Source: Chryseobacterium luquanense
Lineage (GTDB): Bacteria; Bacteroidota; Bacteroidia; Flavobacteriales; Weeksellaceae
Length of the DNA stretch: 64,000 nt
Direction: 5' to 3'
Assembly (NCBI RefSeq): GCF_026460945.1
Contig: NZ_JAOVZV010000010.1
Span: 1-64,000 of the forward strand
The translations under genes and the position numbers were made by a program. Within the stretch, counting starts at the first letter, position 1. Each line of letters begins with the position of its first letter. Shown one piece after another: positions 16,224 to 25,294 of the stretch. The notes under the pieces are model-generated. The model had not been told where the DNA came from. It saw only the letters and a list, made by a program, of their open reading frames with translations, and searched no databases.

Positions 16224-17936
16224 ATGAAAAAATTTTATATAACATTATTTTTGTGTTTATCCCTTTTTGGGTATTCACAGGGTGAGAATGACCATTGGTA
16301 TTTTGGTAATAAAGCTGGCGTTAATTTTTTTGGTCTACCTACACCGATAGTGGATAGCGAAATGCCAACGTATATGCAACCGGTTGGAAGCATCAGCGAC
16401 AGTGATGGTAATCTGCTTTTTTATACAGATGGTAAAAATATCTGGAACAGAGAACATCAGATTATGCCGAATGGAACTCTTAATAATTTTGGGTCTTGGA
16501 CGTATGGTAGCCAACTTTCTATTTCAAAACACCCCGGTAACCCTAATCTTTATTATATTTTTACTCCGGTTCCTATTTATATTAATGGTGGTATTTCAAA
16601 CGGAATAAGCTCCTATACTGTTGTTGATATGTCATTGGGTAACGTTGTGAATGGTATTCCTCTAGGTGATGTAGTACCAAACCACAACTCATTACCTTTA
16701 ATGGATGAAAATAATTTGCAATTTGCAGCCAATAATGTGAATATTGTTAAACATTCTGATAATAAATCGTATTGGGTAGTTATACCAAATAAGACGAAAC
16801 TTTACAGCTATTTAATAGATGATCAAGGCTTGATTAATACTCCAGTAGTAAGTAATATCCCTGCAAATATTCCTAATTATTCGCCAACTACACACCCTTC
16901 ATATCTCAAAATCTCTCCAAAAGTAAATGTAAGTAATAATTTTTCTAACTATATGTATGTAGTATATTGGGGAGGAGTGAACTCAAGTGATTGGGCAAGT
17001 AGTAAAGTTTTGTCATTTAATAATGGTACTGGGAAAATAACGACTGATTTCGTTCTTGATATTACAACAAATCCTGGCGCAGGATCGTGTGGAGAATTCA
17101 CACAAAATGGTTCAATACTTTATGTTGGTTCAAACGGAAGCTCCATTGTGCATGGTATTAATATGGTTAATATTTCACCAAGTTCTATCAATTATTATAC
17201 TTTACCAATCAATTATTCTTCATCTTCTGAAGGCCCAATGGATATGCAAAGAAATAAATATGGACAGATTTATATGCCGTTTGAATACAATAATCAGTAT
17301 TTAGCAAGAATTAATAACCAAAGCATTTATAATAATGCGAATGTAGATATTTATGGTTTATATCTAAATGGAAGAACAGTGGGGCGTAATCTTCCGCAAT
17401 TTGTACAATTTACCAGTAAAATAGGAGTATGTATTCAAGATATTTCACTTACATCACCAGAACCTAATTTTGCTTATGTATATAGAGCTTCTAATTCAAT
17501 AAACACAACAAATTACTCGGTGGCTCCAAATCAAAATGTTGAAATGAAAGCAGGCTCCTTTATCATGCTTACTCCGGATACTGAGATAAAAGGCAAGTTT
17601 TTAGGTAAAATTGAATGGTGTAGAGTTGGCTCCTATAGAGAAAGTTCTCCAGAGAATTCCGCATTTGATCAACCAATGAGATTATCACTAGATTTACGAA
17701 CAAAGAGTATTGTTGAAAATAAAATTTTAATTTCTCCTAATCCTACATCAGATATTTTGAATATTAAATCAGATTCAAAAATTAACAATGTATCTGTTGT
17801 TGATATGAGTGGCAGAAAAATAAATGTAAGATTAGACGGTGAAAAAGTAGATGTGAAAAGTCTTCCATCCGGAACTTATATGATAAACATTGAAACTAAA
17901 GATGGTGTTTCTACACAGAAATTTATTAAAAAATAA
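16224..17936 (+). CDS. Secreted propeller-like protein with T9SS type A sorting domain
   Basis: A 570-residue protein with a signal peptide (1-19) and an N-terminal signature D-H-W-Y-F-G-N-K-A-G-V-N-F found in a family of secreted Bacteroidetes proteins with repeated beta-strands, possibly a propeller (G-S-I-S-D-S-D-G-N-L-L-F-Y-T-D-G). The last 75 residues are a type A sorting domain (I-S-P-N-P-T-S-D-I-L-N-I, L-P-S-G-T-Y-M-I, ending T-Q-K-F-I-K-K). Ligand or partner is unknown. It probably forms an operon with the preceding gene and ends at the bidirectional terminator at 17954. Confidence 0.8.
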   Translation: MKKFYITLFLCLSLFGYSQGENDHWYFGNKAGVNFFGLPTPIVDSEMPTYMQPVGSISDSDGNLLFYTDGKNIWNREHQIMPNGTLNNFGSWTYGSQLSISKHPGNPNLYYIFTPVPIYINGGISNGISSYTVVDMSLGNVVNGIPLGDVVPNHNSLPLMDENNLQFAANNVNIVKHSDNKSYWVVIPNKTKLYSYLIDDQGLINTPVVSNIPANIPNYSPTTHPSYLKISPKVNVSNNFSNYMYVVYWGGVNSSDWASSKVLSFNNGTGKITTDFVLDITTNPGAGSCGEFTQNGSILYVGSNGSSIVHGINMVNISPSSINYYTLPINYSSSSEGPMDMQRNKYGQIYMPFEYNNQYLARINNQSIYNNANVDIYGLYLNGRTVGRNLPQFVQFTSKIGVCIQDISLTSPEPNFAYVYRASNSINTTNYSVAPNQNVEMKAGSFIMLTPDTEIKGKFLGKIEWCRVGSYRESSPENSAFDQPMRLSLDLRTKSIVENKILISPNPTSDILNIKSDSKINNVSVVDMSGRKINVRLDGEKVDVKSLPSGTYMINIETKDGVSTQKFIKK

Positions 17937-17953
17937 ATATTATTTGAAAAACA

Positions 17954-17985
17954 AAAAAACAGCTGTCAATCGACAGCTGTTTTTT
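17954..17985. terminator. Bidirectional terminator
   Basis: A 14-bp stem (17954-17967 with 17972-17985) with a 4-nt loop and A/T-runs on both sides, between convergent genes ending at 17936 and 17989. Confidence 0.9.
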
Positions 17986-17988
17986 GTT

Positions 17989-20808
17989 TTAATACCAACC
18001 TCTCCTCGCTGCATTAATAATTGTACTTAGGTTTAAAACTAAAGTATATCGTATTCTTTTTCCGTAATCTTTGAAAGCTGGCTCGAAACCTAAAGAAGAT
18101 TGTACAGGAAGAAATATTTCTAAGAAATCCGGAATAACTCTTACTTTCAAACCACTGTCCCAGATAAATTGTGTCGGGTTATTTTTGTTTTTATACAAAC
18201 CTGCATCAGCGTAAACATGAAAGATTTTCCAAACGCTGGAATCTACATTAAATGATGTGATAAACTGATTAGCCGTTCCTGGAATAAAAGATTTAAAACC
18301 ACCATCGGCCAAAATATATTGTTGAGACAAAACACCGCTTGTTGCACTTTGTCCTAAAAGATTGTATGAGAAAGAATAATCGGAAACTCTTGAAATTCCG
18401 TAGTCAAAAGTATTGTTTCGGGTTTCGTTTCTGGCAAAATATCCGGCGAAAAGTCTTAAACTCAGTTTCTGTCTTGGTGCAAATTCCCAACGGTAAAAAC
18501 CTTCAGCTGTAATTTTATTATAATCTTCCATTCCCTGCGTACTCAAACTGAAACTTTTCTCATGAATCATCTGATTATCGGTGTAACCATAACCAACTGT
18601 CCAAAGATTATACTTGCTGTAATCATCTTTTGCAATCATTTTTGCATTAAGATCTCGTTCAAAATAAGTGTAAGAAATTCCCAAACCACGACTTACCGTA
18701 CTTCTAGGATTTTTTCTGAAACTAATATTGGTAGAAATTGAATTCTTCTGATAAGCCAAATCATAATCATAATGAAAATACGATCCTGAAACTCCAAAAG
18801 TTAACCTTTGAATAATACTTTCAGCCGGTAAAAAAGAGTAAGCAACAGATCCTGAGCCTGTCATTTTCTGTGTTCCGGTACTGTAATAAGGGGTGAAAGA
18901 ATATAAAAACTTCTGATCAAAAAGCGATTGGTTTTTAAAGTTCATCCCAATCAAAAATTTATCATAAGTATTGGAAAAACGAATTCTTGGGTTCAGATAA
19001 ATTTCGTTAAACTCAGGATTAGGAATATCTTTAATCAATTTAAGTTTAATCTTTTTTGCATTCGAAAACAAACCTTTTGTATAAAGAAAATTATCACGGT
19101 AATTCGATTCCGGGAAGATGTAATCGTTGTTTAATGTAATCTTGTAAATGTCTTCTGAGGGAAGATTGACGGTTTTTAGTCTCTCGTTTTCTTCGGTTTC
19201 AATCCAATAAGAAGTTCGTGTTCCGTCTTTGGTCTGCGTTTCCAGCTTTACAGGGATTGCTTCATCAGTATTTTTTACAATTTTAATATTTAGAGAATCA
19301 TCTTTCACTCTGAAGTTTTTTAGTCTGAAATTGACTCTGTTTTTCTGTTTTAAAAATCCTTTTAAATAAGATGTTGGAGATTCTTCTTGGGCAAGTTTGT
19401 CGAGAAAATCTTCAGGATTTACTTGTCTGTCTGTATTTTCGGAAATATAGTTTTTTAGTAAACTGTTAAATTTTTCTGCACCCATTTTGTCTGCAGAATA
19501 GCTGAAAAGAGTTCCTGTTTCAAAACTACTGATTGCCATATCGTTGAAATTACTCAAAACCGCAAAAGGCTCATCGATTTTCTGATCGAGATTCTGCGAC
19601 ATAATATATTGATATGCCAAACCATATCGATCCAATAACTTTACTCTTGAAGCGTGAAACCATTTTAAAGGTTTAATTCCTAAAACATCTGTTTCAGGAA
19701 GATTTCCCAAAAGTTTTTTGTCTCCGTAGAATTTCTTTAAATATTGTATTTCAAGATATGATTTTAAACCATTTTTAAACCAATGATTCTCCTGTTTATC
19801 AGTAATAATGCTTTCGTCAAGAATTTTTTTAGAGATAATTCCAAAATAATCAAGGTCTGTATTTTCGGCATCTGAGAAAAGTTTAAACCTGAATTTCCAA
19901 AATTTAATATCATTATTTCCAAAAAAATCTTCTTTGGCTCTGAATTTTTCAGAAATAAACAACTGCTCTGGAATAGAACCAATTTTATCTTTAATAAACC
20001 TCAACTGCAAAGGAAGGTAAAACTCAAGATTCTGAATTTCCTGTTGACTGATATTGTAACCAAATTTTATTTCAGTTTTAATATCATCGGAATTGATTTT
20101 TATCGTCGGAAAATTATTATTAGTAATAATAAATTCAGGATCAGAATCTAAATAACCTTTAAATGAATTGGGCTGAATCTGCTGAAGATTGCTTTGTACA
20201 AAAGAATTTGCAGGTGTTTTAAAATCGACATTCCAATAGGTATTGAAATTCACTGATTCTTCAATGTCATGATAATCTCTTTTAAAACTGTTCTCAGAAT
20301 CAAAATGATCAGGAACGATAAAGAAATATTTTAGTGCAATATCTTGTGCAGAAGTTCCGTAACCGGTAAACTTTTTGTCTGGAAGCTGCATTTTATATTG
20401 AAGTTGAAGTTTGATGCTTTTTCCGGGTTGTAAAGATTCATTTAAATGTAAAAATAAGTTTTCCTCAGAAATAGTATTCAATGAAAGAGGTTGATTTTCA
20501 GAATTTTTAATATTTAATTCTAAAATTTTTCCCAGTTCTTCCTGTTTTGCAAAATGAAGACTGTTATTTCGGTCTTCCAACTTTCTGTAAACCAAAGAAG
20601 TTCCTCTTTTGTTGTAAGCGGCAATCCAATTGAGAAGTTTTATACTGTTTAAATCTTTATCAGAATGGTTATGATACACAATTTCCTGATTAACTTCAAG
20701 AGTTTTTCGGTCATTAGATAACTTTGCCTGAATATAAATGCTGTCTTTTTGTGCAGAAACCTGTACAATTCCCCAAATCAAAAAAAGACCTATGCTAAAC
20801 TTTTTCAA
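17989..20808 (-). CDS. M1-peptidase-like domain fused to an outer-membrane barrel, catalytic motif missing
   Basis: A 939-residue protein: signal peptide (1-19), N-terminal beta-sandwich like that of M1 aminopeptidases (about 22-210), and a helical middle (about 230-480) in which N-H-W-F-K-N-G-L-K-S-Y-L-E aligns with the W-L-N-E-G-L-A-x-Y region of M1 enzymes. The zinc-binding HExxH that should precede it is absent anywhere in the protein. The last 330 residues are amphipathic strands ending R-R-G-W-Y, suggesting a barrel. A scaffold or degenerate peptidase anchored in the outer membrane is inferred. The frame opens with TTG; no ATG lies upstream of the signal peptide. Confidence 0.65.
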   Translation of the reverse strand: MKKFSIGLFLIWGIVQVSAQKDSIYIQAKLSNDRKTLEVNQEIVYHNHSDKDLNSIKLLNWIAAYNKRGTSLVYRKLEDRNNSLHFAKQEELGKILELNIKNSENQPLSLNTISEENLFLHLNESLQPGKSIKLQLQYKMQLPDKKFTGYGTSAQDIALKYFFIVPDHFDSENSFKRDYHDIEESVNFNTYWNVDFKTPANSFVQSNLQQIQPNSFKGYLDSDPEFIITNNNFPTIKINSDDIKTEIKFGYNISQQEIQNLEFYLPLQLRFIKDKIGSIPEQLFISEKFRAKEDFFGNNDIKFWKFRFKLFSDAENTDLDYFGIISKKILDESIITDKQENHWFKNGLKSYLEIQYLKKFYGDKKLLGNLPETDVLGIKPLKWFHASRVKLLDRYGLAYQYIMSQNLDQKIDEPFAVLSNFNDMAISSFETGTLFSYSADKMGAEKFNSLLKNYISENTDRQVNPEDFLDKLAQEESPTSYLKGFLKQKNRVNFRLKNFRVKDDSLNIKIVKNTDEAIPVKLETQTKDGTRTSYWIETEENERLKTVNLPSEDIYKITLNNDYIFPESNYRDNFLYTKGLFSNAKKIKLKLIKDIPNPEFNEIYLNPRIRFSNTYDKFLIGMNFKNQSLFDQKFLYSFTPYYSTGTQKMTGSGSVAYSFLPAESIIQRLTFGVSGSYFHYDYDLAYQKNSISTNISFRKNPRSTVSRGLGISYTYFERDLNAKMIAKDDYSKYNLWTVGYGYTDNQMIHEKSFSLSTQGMEDYNKITAEGFYRWEFAPRQKLSLRLFAGYFARNETRNNTFDYGISRVSDYSFSYNLLGQSATSGVLSQQYILADGGFKSFIPGTANQFITSFNVDSSVWKIFHVYADAGLYKNKNNPTQFIWDSGLKVRVIPDFLEIFLPVQSSLGFEPAFKDYGKRIRYTLVLNLSTIINAARRGWY

Positions 20809-20824
20809 AATATTGATAAAAAAT

Positions 20825-20832
20825 CAAATATA
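20825..20832 (-). promoter_or_regulatory. Candidate -7 element for the peptidase-like/barrel gene
   Basis: Minus-strand TATATTTG, 16 nt before the TTG start at 20808. No TTG box at the usual distance. Confidence 0.45.
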
Positions 20833-20914
20833 ACTTATTTTAGATGGAAATGTTATGATTTTTAGTTAAGATTTTTCAAATTAAGAAAATTATTTACCTT
20901 TTTCTCTGAAATGA

Positions 20915-20943
20915 AAAATGCTCTCAAATAATGAGAGCATTTT
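20915..20943 (-). terminator. Terminator of pyrEF
   Basis: 12-bp stem (20915-20926 with 20932-20943), 15 nt downstream of the minus-strand stop at 20959. Confidence 0.85.
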
Positions 20944-20958
20944 GGTAATTTATTTATT

Positions 20959-22317
20959 TTACAATGAAGCTAAGTATGCTTTCCAACCTTCATTTTTATA
21001 ATTAATTGCGGCTTCTGCAGGATTTTCAGATTTGTAAATTCCTCTTCCAACAATCATGAAATCGGTATGCAGGGTTTTAAAAACGTGTTCCGGAGTATTG
21101 TATTGTTGACCTTTCCCGTCTCCCGAATCTGCTAAATTTACTCCTGGAGTAAACAATAAAATTTCATCTGGAAGTGCATTTTGAGAAACTCCACCAATTA
21201 CATTTGGGTGAGAAAGAGCTACTTTCAAAGCTTCTTCTCTGTAATTATTGGTCGTTAAAGTTCCTTTTGAAGACATTCCGATGATTGCAACTACACCAAC
21301 ATTAGTGAAGCAATCTAAAGATTCAAAACCACCGATTACCTGAGAAGTTACAAAATCTGCCCAATCTGTAATTTTGAAAACTCCGCTTGTAAACTGTAAT
21401 TCCTGAGTGTTTCCGATGTCGGCAAATTTTCTGTCTTCCATTAATAAAAACTGATGTTTTGCAGCCAATTCCTTCAACGGAATAATCGTATTCTGATAAT
21501 CGAAATCTGAAATAATATCGATGTGCGTTTTTAAAGCAATAATATGTGGACCAACATTTTCAGCTAATTCAAGTAACTCCTGAGTTGTCGTTACATCTGC
21601 CGACGCAATTAGGTTTGATTCTTTTGCTAAAGCAGTTTCTAATAATTTTTTTGAAACAGAATGTTGTGCAGCTTCAAATTTTTGCTGATAAGAAAGTCTT
21701 GTTTTTTCTTCAAATTGAATATGATTTCCCTTCAAAAAATCCTGAATTCTTTTAACTTCTTCATCGCTCAATTCACCATTTTCCTGAAGAATTGTGCAAA
21801 CTTCAGAAATATTAAATAAAGTATGAACTCTGTAACCTTTGCTTTCCAAAAGCTGTTTTCCACCTTGTTCTCTATCTAAAACAACAACGATGTCTGCAAC
21901 TTTTAGATCTTCCTGCTCAACTTCGGCAATGGTTTCTACCAAAGATTTTCCGGAAGTAATCACATCTTCTACCAAAAGACAGTTTTGCCCTTTTTGATAA
22001 ATTCCTTCAATTAATTTTTTTGTTCCGTAGCTTTTTGCTTCTTTTCTTTTAATAATTAATGGGATATAGCTTTCCAAAGACATTGCTGTTGCCATCGGAA
22101 GTGCAGCGTAAGGAACTCCGCAGATCAAATCGAAATTATCCAAAGGAAGCATTTCCAATAAATAATTGGCAAGGTTTTTTAAAATTTTAGGATCAGACGC
22201 CAATGGTCTTAAATCTACATAAAACGGACTTTCAATCCCACTTTTTAACGTAAATCTTCCAAATTTGATGATGCCCAATTTGTAACATTCCAAAAAGAAT
22301 TCTTTCTTACTTTCCAT
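20959..22317 (-). CDS. pyrEF: Bifunctional UMP synthase: orotate phosphoribosyltransferase fused to OMP decarboxylase
   Basis: A 452-residue fusion catalysing the last two steps of UMP synthesis. The N-terminal PyrE part (1-200) has the PRPP-binding motif L-V-E-D-V-I-T-S-G-K-S (115-125) and the Lys-rich loop I-K-R-K-E-A-K-S-Y-G. The PyrF part (about 210-452) has A-L-K-T-H-I-D (261-267), the catalytic M-E-D-R-K-F-A-D-I-G-N-T (293-304) and the phosphate-binding V-G-R-G-I-Y near the end. Domain order and the D-R-K-F-A-D-I-G-N-T form match eukaryotic UMP synthases rather than the short bacterial PyrF. It has its own promoter (22338) and terminator. Confidence 0.93.
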   Translation of the reverse strand: MESKKEFFLECYKLGIIKFGRFTLKSGIESPFYVDLRPLASDPKILKNLANYLLEMLPLDNFDLICGVPYAALPMATAMSLESYIPLIIKRKEAKSYGTKKLIEGIYQKGQNCLLVEDVITSGKSLVETIAEVEQEDLKVADIVVVLDREQGGKQLLESKGYRVHTLFNISEVCTILQENGELSDEEVKRIQDFLKGNHIQFEEKTRLSYQQKFEAAQHSVSKKLLETALAKESNLIASADVTTTQELLELAENVGPHIIALKTHIDIISDFDYQNTIIPLKELAAKHQFLLMEDRKFADIGNTQELQFTSGVFKITDWADFVTSQVIGGFESLDCFTNVGVVAIIGMSSKGTLTTNNYREEALKVALSHPNVIGGVSQNALPDEILLFTPGVNLADSGDGKGQQYNTPEHVFKTLHTDFMIVGRGIYKSENPAEAAINYKNEGWKAYLASL

Positions 22318-22337
22318 TAATTTTTTATTAGATAGTG

Positions 22338-22367
22338 CAAATTTAAGAATTTGATGTTTAAAGTCAA
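22338..22367 (-). promoter_or_regulatory. Promoter of pyrEF
   Basis: Minus-strand TTG (22365-22367), 19 nt, TAAATTTG (22338-22345), 20 nt before the ATG. Confidence 0.75.
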
Positions 22368-22588
22368 TTGCGAATTATGAATTTTGCTTGAAAAGAAATT
22401 TTTTAAAATTACCATTAAGAGCATTAAAAGTTTAAAAATTATTAAGAATCAATAGTTGATTTAAAAATAAAGCTTAATGATTTACTTTAGTTAAACTTAA
22501 AAAATCTGAATTGATTTTATTTTTAAAAATTTAATTTCCTTAATGATTTAAAAATTTCATCTTCATTAAAAATACTTATTTATAAGAA
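22368..22588. other. AT-rich spacer, nothing recognised
   Basis: Low-complexity A/T-rich DNA upstream of the pyrEF promoter. The string CTTAATGATTT occurs twice, with no evident role. Confidence 0.35.
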
Positions 22589-22612
22589 AAAACATCCCCG
22601 AAAGGATGTTTT
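22589..22612 (-). terminator. Terminator of the DUF1232 gene
   Basis: 9-bp stem (22589-22597 with 22604-22612) just downstream of the minus-strand stop at 22621. Confidence 0.75.
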
Positions 22613-22620
22613 GTAAATTA

Positions 22621-22962
22621 TTAAACGATATCTGCGTCTATTATTTTCGTACCGTCTACTGTATATTTTTGTTCAGCTTCCCAAAGTAAAAACTTATCTA
22701 CTTCCCGTATGAGTTTCGGAATTGCCAATGATAAAACTGCCAAATCATCTAAAACTCCCGCTACAATAATAAAATCAGGGATGATATCAATTGGGGAAAT
22801 TACATATAGAAGACCTACCAAGGGTAAAATCAAATCTATCGATTTTACAGGATAAGATCCCTTTCTCCACATATTTACCATTCTGAAAATATCAGGTATT
22901 TTTTTTACGAAGCCTTTGTGGGCTATTGCCTCTTTAGCAAGATTGAGTTTTGAATATTTCAT
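22621..22962 (-). CDS. DUF1232 (YkvA-type) small membrane protein
   Basis: A 113-residue protein containing the DUF1232 core: L-I-L-P-L-V-G-L-L-Y-V-I-S-P-I-D-I-I-P-D-F followed by a second hydrophobic helix with L-D-D-L-A-V-L. Function in bacteria is unknown; Y-x-I-S-P-I-D-L-I-P-D is the family hallmark. The frame extends upstream to a TTG at 22995, but the ATG at 22962 begins M-K-Y-S-K-L-N and is preceded by an A-rich leader, so the shorter form is chosen. Confidence 0.8.
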   Translation of the reverse strand: MKYSKLNLAKEAIAHKGFVKKIPDIFRMVNMWRKGSYPVKSIDLILPLVGLLYVISPIDIIPDFIIVAGVLDDLAVLSLAIPKLIREVDKFLLWEAEQKYTVDGTKIIDADIV

Positions 22963-23048
22963 TTTTGTGTTTGCTTTTTTTAAAATAATTTTCAACTCTG
23001 TAAATTTCGCAAAATTTATACCAAATCAATATAAATTTTAGTTAAAGT

Positions 23049-23588
23049 TTATTTAACAATATTATCTATGAATTGATGGATAGATTCTGCGTCCCAATCA
23101 GTTGCGGCATCTTCTTTAATTAAAATCCTTCCGTTTTGGTCTAAAAGAAACGTTGTAGGAAATGCTTTCGGAAGTATTTTCTCCGAGATCGGACTCTGTG
23201 CAATATACACTGGAACCGTATAATTATTCTCTTTCAAGAATGCTCTTACTTTTTCTTCGTCATCCTTCATTGCAATCAAAACAAAATCTACGTGACCTTT
23301 TCTTCTGTCGTATAATCTCTGAATTGACGGCCATTCTTTCCGGCATGGAGGACACCAGGTTCCCCAAAAATTTAAGAAAACAGGTTTGTTTTTAAAGTTT
23401 TTCAGATTCGTACTTGGTACGTTGATTCCCTGCAAATCTACATCATAATCATCCTGACTGATGTGAACCGCATTTTCTATTGTTGCTACAGGGAAAAATT
23501 GATCTTTAAGAAAATTTCTGATTCCCGGAACTAAAAAAACAGCTCCCAAAATGACAAGAATAATAACGTATGTAACCAGTTTTTTCAT
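23049..23588 (-). CDS. Membrane-anchored TlpA/ResA-type thioredoxin
   Basis: A 179-residue protein with an N-terminal membrane anchor (about 4-21) and a redoxin domain carrying N-F-W-G-T-W-C-P-P-C-R-K-E-W (Cys79, Cys82). The cis-proline region A-F-P-T-T-F-L-L-D is intact. Periplasmic relatives reduce disulfides, for example during cytochrome c maturation; the partner is not known. It lies 10 nt after a second thioredoxin-fold gene and downstream of aroC, all on the same strand. Confidence 0.88.
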   Translation of the reverse strand: MKKLVTYVIILVILGAVFLVPGIRNFLKDQFFPVATIENAVHISQDDYDVDLQGINVPSTNLKNFKNKPVFLNFWGTWCPPCRKEWPSIQRLYDRRKGHVDFVLIAMKDDEEKVRAFLKENNYTVPVYIAQSPISEKILPKAFPTTFLLDQNGRILIKEDAATDWDAESIHQFIDNIVK

Positions 23589-23598
23589 ATTTACTATT

Positions 23599-24162
23599 TT
23601 ACAATAATTCTAAAATCTCCTGAATGGCATCTTTTCCTCGGTTTCTTGAGTAATAAACCTGTAAATCGTTATAAAAAGTTTCTCTTGGATATTCTTCAGG
23701 ATTAGCTTTAAATTTTAATAATAATTCATGGCCGAATTTTGGACGAGGTCCCCAAGAATTTTTTACTTCAAAGTTTTCATCTAAAATAATAACTTTCGGA
23801 ATAGATTCAGTTCCGTTGGTTAAAAACTGATTGATTAAACTTTTATCGCTGTCTCTTAAAAAGATTTTCACTTCATTATAACCTTCAAAAAACTTCGCTA
23901 AAGCGGGAACTGTTGCACTTGCATCACCGCACCAACCTTCAGAAATAATTAGAATTTTTCCGTTGAAATTTTTAGATTTCAATTCATTAATTTGTTCTTC
24001 ATCTATTACAAATTTTTTCAACGTTCTGTCCATTCTCTGGATTCCCAATTCGTAATACATTTTATATTCAGAATCTTGCGGAGTCGCAGGATTTTGTAGT
24101 CTTTCTTGTGCAATCTGAAAGTATTCTTCAAATGAGATTGCTTTATCCCAGTAATTTTTCAT
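23599..24162 (-). CDS. Thioredoxin-fold protein with a single-cysteine W-C-G-D-A motif
   Basis: A 187-residue cytosolic-looking protein. The thioredoxin active site is replaced by E-G-W-C-G-D-A-S: Cys78 is present but the resolving position is Asp80-Ala. A cis-Pro segment (S-I-P-K-V-I-I-L-D) and the fold's beta-strands remain. Such single-Cys members occur widely in Bacteroidetes, annotated as thioredoxin family; they cannot act as ordinary dithiol reductants. It is co-directional with aroC (11 nt upstream) and the TlpA-type gene. Confidence 0.82.
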   Translation of the reverse strand: MKNYWDKAISFEEYFQIAQERLQNPATPQDSEYKMYYELGIQRMDRTLKKFVIDEEQINELKSKNFNGKILIISEGWCGDASATVPALAKFFEGYNEVKIFLRDSDKSLINQFLTNGTESIPKVIILDENFEVKNSWGPRPKFGHELLLKFKANPEEYPRETFYNDLQVYYSRNRGKDAIQEILELL

Positions 24163-24172
24163 TACTAAATAT

Positions 24173-25243
24173 TTAAAATTGATTAATATTTCTCGTTTTA
24201 TTGATCAGAAATAAGTCGGCCAAAACAAATGCCGCCAAACTTTCAACAACCGGAACAGCTCTCGGAACTACACAAGGGTCGTGTCTTCCTTTTCCTTCTA
24301 CAGTTACTGCATTTCCGTCTTTGTCAACGCTATTTTGAGGTCTTAAAATAGTTGCTACCGGTTTGAAAGCAACACGGAAATAAATATCCATTCCATTAGA
24401 AATTCCACCTTGAATTCCACCGGAAAGGTTTGATTTTGTAGAAAAATCGGTATTAAATTCATCATTATGTTCACTTCCTTTCATTTTTGCACCACAAAAT
24501 CCGCTTCCGTATTCGAAACCTTTGCAGGCGTTGATGTTGAGCATTGCTTTTGCCAATTCAGCCTGAAGTTTAGAAAAAACCGGTTCACCGATTCCTACGG
24601 GAACATTTTTGATAACACAGGTAATTGTTCCGCCAATCGTATTGCCTTCTTTTTTGATTTCTTTAATTTTTGAAATCATTTTTTCGGCAGTTTCAGCATC
24701 GGGACATCGTACTTCATTATTTTCCGTTTTAGAAAAGTCTAAATCCTGATAAGGTTTTACACAGAAAATTTCGCCAACCGAAGAAACATAAGCATTGATT
24801 TCAATATCTTTTAAAAATTGTTTTGCTAAAGCTCCTGCAACTACCCAATTGATGGTTTCTCTTGCAGAAGATTTTCCGCCGCCACGATAATCTCTAATGC
24901 CAAATTTTTGATCATACGTAAAATCTGCATGACTTGGGCGATAAGAATTCGCAATATGGTCGTAGTCTTTTGATTTTTGATTTTCGTTCTCAATCATAAA
25001 ACCAATCGGAGTTCCCGTCGTTTTCCCTTCGAAAATTCCTGAGAGAAATTGTACAGTGTCACTTTCTTTTCTTTGCGTAACGATTGCTGACTGACCTGGT
25101 TTTCTGCGGTCTAATTCGTATTGAATTTTTTCAAAATCAACTTCCAAACCAGCAGGAAAATTATTAATGATTCCGCCATAAGCTACGCCATGACTCTCGC
25201 CAAAAGTAGTAAGGCTGAGAAGATTACCTAAAGTATTGAACAT
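24173..25243 (-). CDS. aroC: Chorismate synthase
   Basis: Converts 5-enolpyruvylshikimate-3-phosphate to chorismate using reduced FMN, the last shikimate-pathway step. The 356-residue protein has all family signatures: G-E-S-H-G-x-x-x-G-G near the N terminus, [31 protein letters not shown] and [15 protein letters not shown] near the C terminus. A -7 box ends only 4 nt before the ATG, predicting a leaderless or nearly leaderless mRNA. Two thioredoxin-fold genes follow closely and may be co-transcribed. Confidence 0.96.
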   Translation of the reverse strand: MFNTLGNLLSLTTFGESHGVAYGGIINNFPAGLEVDFEKIQYELDRRKPGQSAIVTQRKESDTVQFLSGIFEGKTTGTPIGFMIENENQKSKDYDHIANSYRPSHADFTYDQKFGIRDYRGGGKSSARETINWVVAGALAKQFLKDIEINAYVSSVGEIFCVKPYQDLDFSKTENNEVRCPDAETAEKMISKIKEIKKEGNTIGGTITCVIKNVPVGIGEPVFSKLQAELAKAMLNINACKGFEYGSGFCGAKMKGSEHNDEFNTDFSTKSNLSGGIQGGISNGMDIYFRVAFKPVATILRPQNSVDKDGNAVTVEGKGRHDPCVVPRAVPVVESLAAFVLADLFLINKTRNINQF

Positions 25244-25247
25244 AGTA

Positions 25248-25255
25248 CAAAATTA
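25248..25255 (-). promoter_or_regulatory. -7 element adjacent to the aroC start
   Basis: Minus-strand TAATTTTG, 4 nt upstream of the aroC ATG. Transcription would begin at or next to the ATG. Confidence 0.5.
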
Positions 25256-25294
25256 CCGTTTTTTATTCAGATAATAAAGTCTTTGATGATCGGG

